From: a bacterium
GTDB taxonomy: Bacteria; Nitrospinota_A; UBA7883; JACRGQ01
Reading direction: 5' to 3'
Length of the DNA stretch: 21,032 bases
NCBI GenBank assembly: GCA_021815535.1
Contig: JAKAGL010000011.1
Location: 1-21,032 of the forward strand
Part shown: positions 20,270 through 21,032 of the stretch, piece after piece
Numbering within the stretch: position 1 is the first letter of the stretch
Layout: each line of letters opens with the position of its first letter
Made by a program: the position numbers and the translations under genes
Notes under the pieces: model-generated
What the model was told of the DNA's origin: nothing
The model's input: only the letters and a program-made list of their open reading frames with translations
The model's database searches: none

Positions 20270-21032
20270 TTATGCCGCCTCCTTTGATTTTCTGGTTTTC
20301 TTGAAAACCAGTTTTTCAACGGTGGTCGATCCCATGAATGGAGCGATATCGACGGATTTCCCGGCCAGTTTTTTTGCGGCGGTGACGGTCAGGCCCATTT
20401 CGTCGATGATCGTCATTTGAGGGACGCCGCCAGTTTGCAGGGCGCGAATTAGTCCGACTTTATCCGCCACGGTCGCGCGGTTTTCGGTGACGTAGCCATA
20501 AACGCCGGTTTCAAGTTCCACCGAGCCGTTGGCCTTGATATACGTCTCTACCGCTTCGCTAACGTGTTTTTCCATCGCGCGGATTGCGAAAAGCAATTCC
20601 ACGGCCTGATTCACGTTTACCGCCGTCAATTCACCGGCTGGCATTTTCAGCACCTTGTTATTCATTTCAAATTCCCTCCTTGATACCATGCAGTTTGCGT
20701 ATTGCAGGCAGGACGAGCATGACATTTCAACCATCGGCCATCCCATATTCGCCGCCAGATTAACGTCCGTCTCAAACGCCAGCATGTCGGATTTAACTCG
20801 ATCCCAAAGGGCGGGCATGTCCTCAATTGCATAACTGATGGTTTTGCGCGGAGCGCGCTCGGCCTCTGGTTGCTGCATCGGGAACAGAAATATAAAGAGA
20901 AATAGACCGGACGTCGCCATGTACCCATTACCCCACAGCAGACATGCGTATATGTCGGCTTGGCGTTCATATTTGGCATCGCTAAAAGAATCGTCATAAC
21001 CACGCGCACCCATTTTGTAGTCAAATGCAAAA
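20270..21032 (-). CDS. PD-(D/E)XK nuclease with Cas4/AddB-like cysteine cluster (partial, N-terminus off window)
   Basis: The frame is open to the right edge, so the start lies outside; the first visible ATG (21013) is internal. At the edge the residues FAFDYKMG give the D-x-K motif of RecB-type PD-(D/E)XK nucleases, followed by YERQADIYACLLWGNG with the Q-x3-Y motif. About 90 residues into the visible part, CSSCLQYANC (C-x2-C-x5-C) matches the C-terminal three cysteines that bind [4Fe-4S] in Cas4, AddB and similar nucleases. The C-terminal 120 residues are mostly helical with a Lys/Arg-rich end. With SSB and RuvC next to it, a recombination exonuclease is likely. Confidence 0.75.
   Translation of the reverse strand, partial: FAFDYKMGARGYDDSFSDAKYERQADIYACLLWGNGYMATSGLFLFIFLFPMQQPEAERAPRKTISYAIEDMPALWDRVKSDMLAFETDVNLAANMGWPMVEMSCSSCLQYANCMVSRREFEMNNKVLKMPAGELTAVNVNQAVELLFAIRAMEKHVSEAVETYIKANGSVELETGVYGYVTENRATVADKVGLIRALQTGGVPQMTIIDEMGLTVTAAKKLAGKSVDIAPFMGSTTVEKLVFKKTRKSKEAA

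Noticed and set aside
1..21032. CRISPR arrays, tRNA genes, insertion sequences
   Set aside because: No regularly spaced repeats, cloverleaf with CCA end, or transposase-like protein was found on reading. Short repeats present are described separately.

Overview
The window reads as one contiguous piece of a tailed bacteriophage (or prophage) genome. Every convincing gene lies on the minus strand, so the transcriptional order runs from base 21032 down to base 1. Genes are tightly packed. Most junctions are ATGA, TGATG, TAATG, GTGA or TTGA overlaps, or the start codon abuts the stop. The capsid gene matches the N4-gp56 family. It is combined with a podovirus-type portal, a P22 gp4-like connector and a gp10-like tail hub, which suggests a podovirus-like virion. 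A Gram-negative host is inferred from a small lipoprotein signal peptide, a 3TM-type holin and an SSB with an acidic tail. I cannot name the host. No integrase, repressor, tRNA, rRNA or CRISPR array was recognised.

Layout in transcription order. (1) 21032-18854, recombination: a partial PD-(D/E)XK nuclease with a Cas4/AddB-like cysteine cluster, SSB, a 19-codon ORF, a conserved phage protein and a RuvC-like resolvase. (2) 18854-15800, accessory: a nested small lipoprotein, a one-TM protein, a GNAT-like phage protein, a 26-aa CxxC peptide, a DUF5131 (Gp37/Gp68) CxxxCxxC protein, a helical MazG/Nmad1-like protein, a zinc-binding small protein and a beta-type DNA methyltransferase. (3) 15799-13931, replication and regulation: an O-like replication initiator containing a purine-rich tract, a possible helicase-loader partner, a TTG-started HTH protein and an HNH protein. 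(4) 13930-13730, a roughly 200-bp gap with inverted and tandem repeats. (5) 13729-12586, lysis: an XhlA-like coiled-coil/TM protein, a DUF5675 protein and a 3TM holin; no classical endolysin is present. (6) 12586-8484, packaging: a zinc-finger peptide, a DUF5681-like small-terminase candidate, the large terminase and the portal. (7) 8487-5291, head: a small protein, scaffold, major capsid protein, a decoration-like protein set between two GC hairpins, and a small basic protein. (8) 5282-1, tail: a gp4-like connector with an inserted FN3-like module, a 1028-aa enzyme-like protein, and a gp10-like beta-rich hub that runs off the left edge.

The most unusual element is at 1266-1302. An A9 run on the coding strand is followed at once by a 7-bp all-GC hairpin, and the -1 frame is open from the 1028-aa protein straight into the hub gene. 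This could be a frameshift or slippage site that makes an enzyme-hub fusion. It could equally be a terminator for opposite-strand transcription or a homopolymer sequencing error. Other leads are the nested lipoprotein with a 21-bp duplicated ribosome-binding segment, a recurring GGGGTAAC..ATGAG junction, and the lysis cassette in which the DUF5675 protein may be the lytic enzyme.
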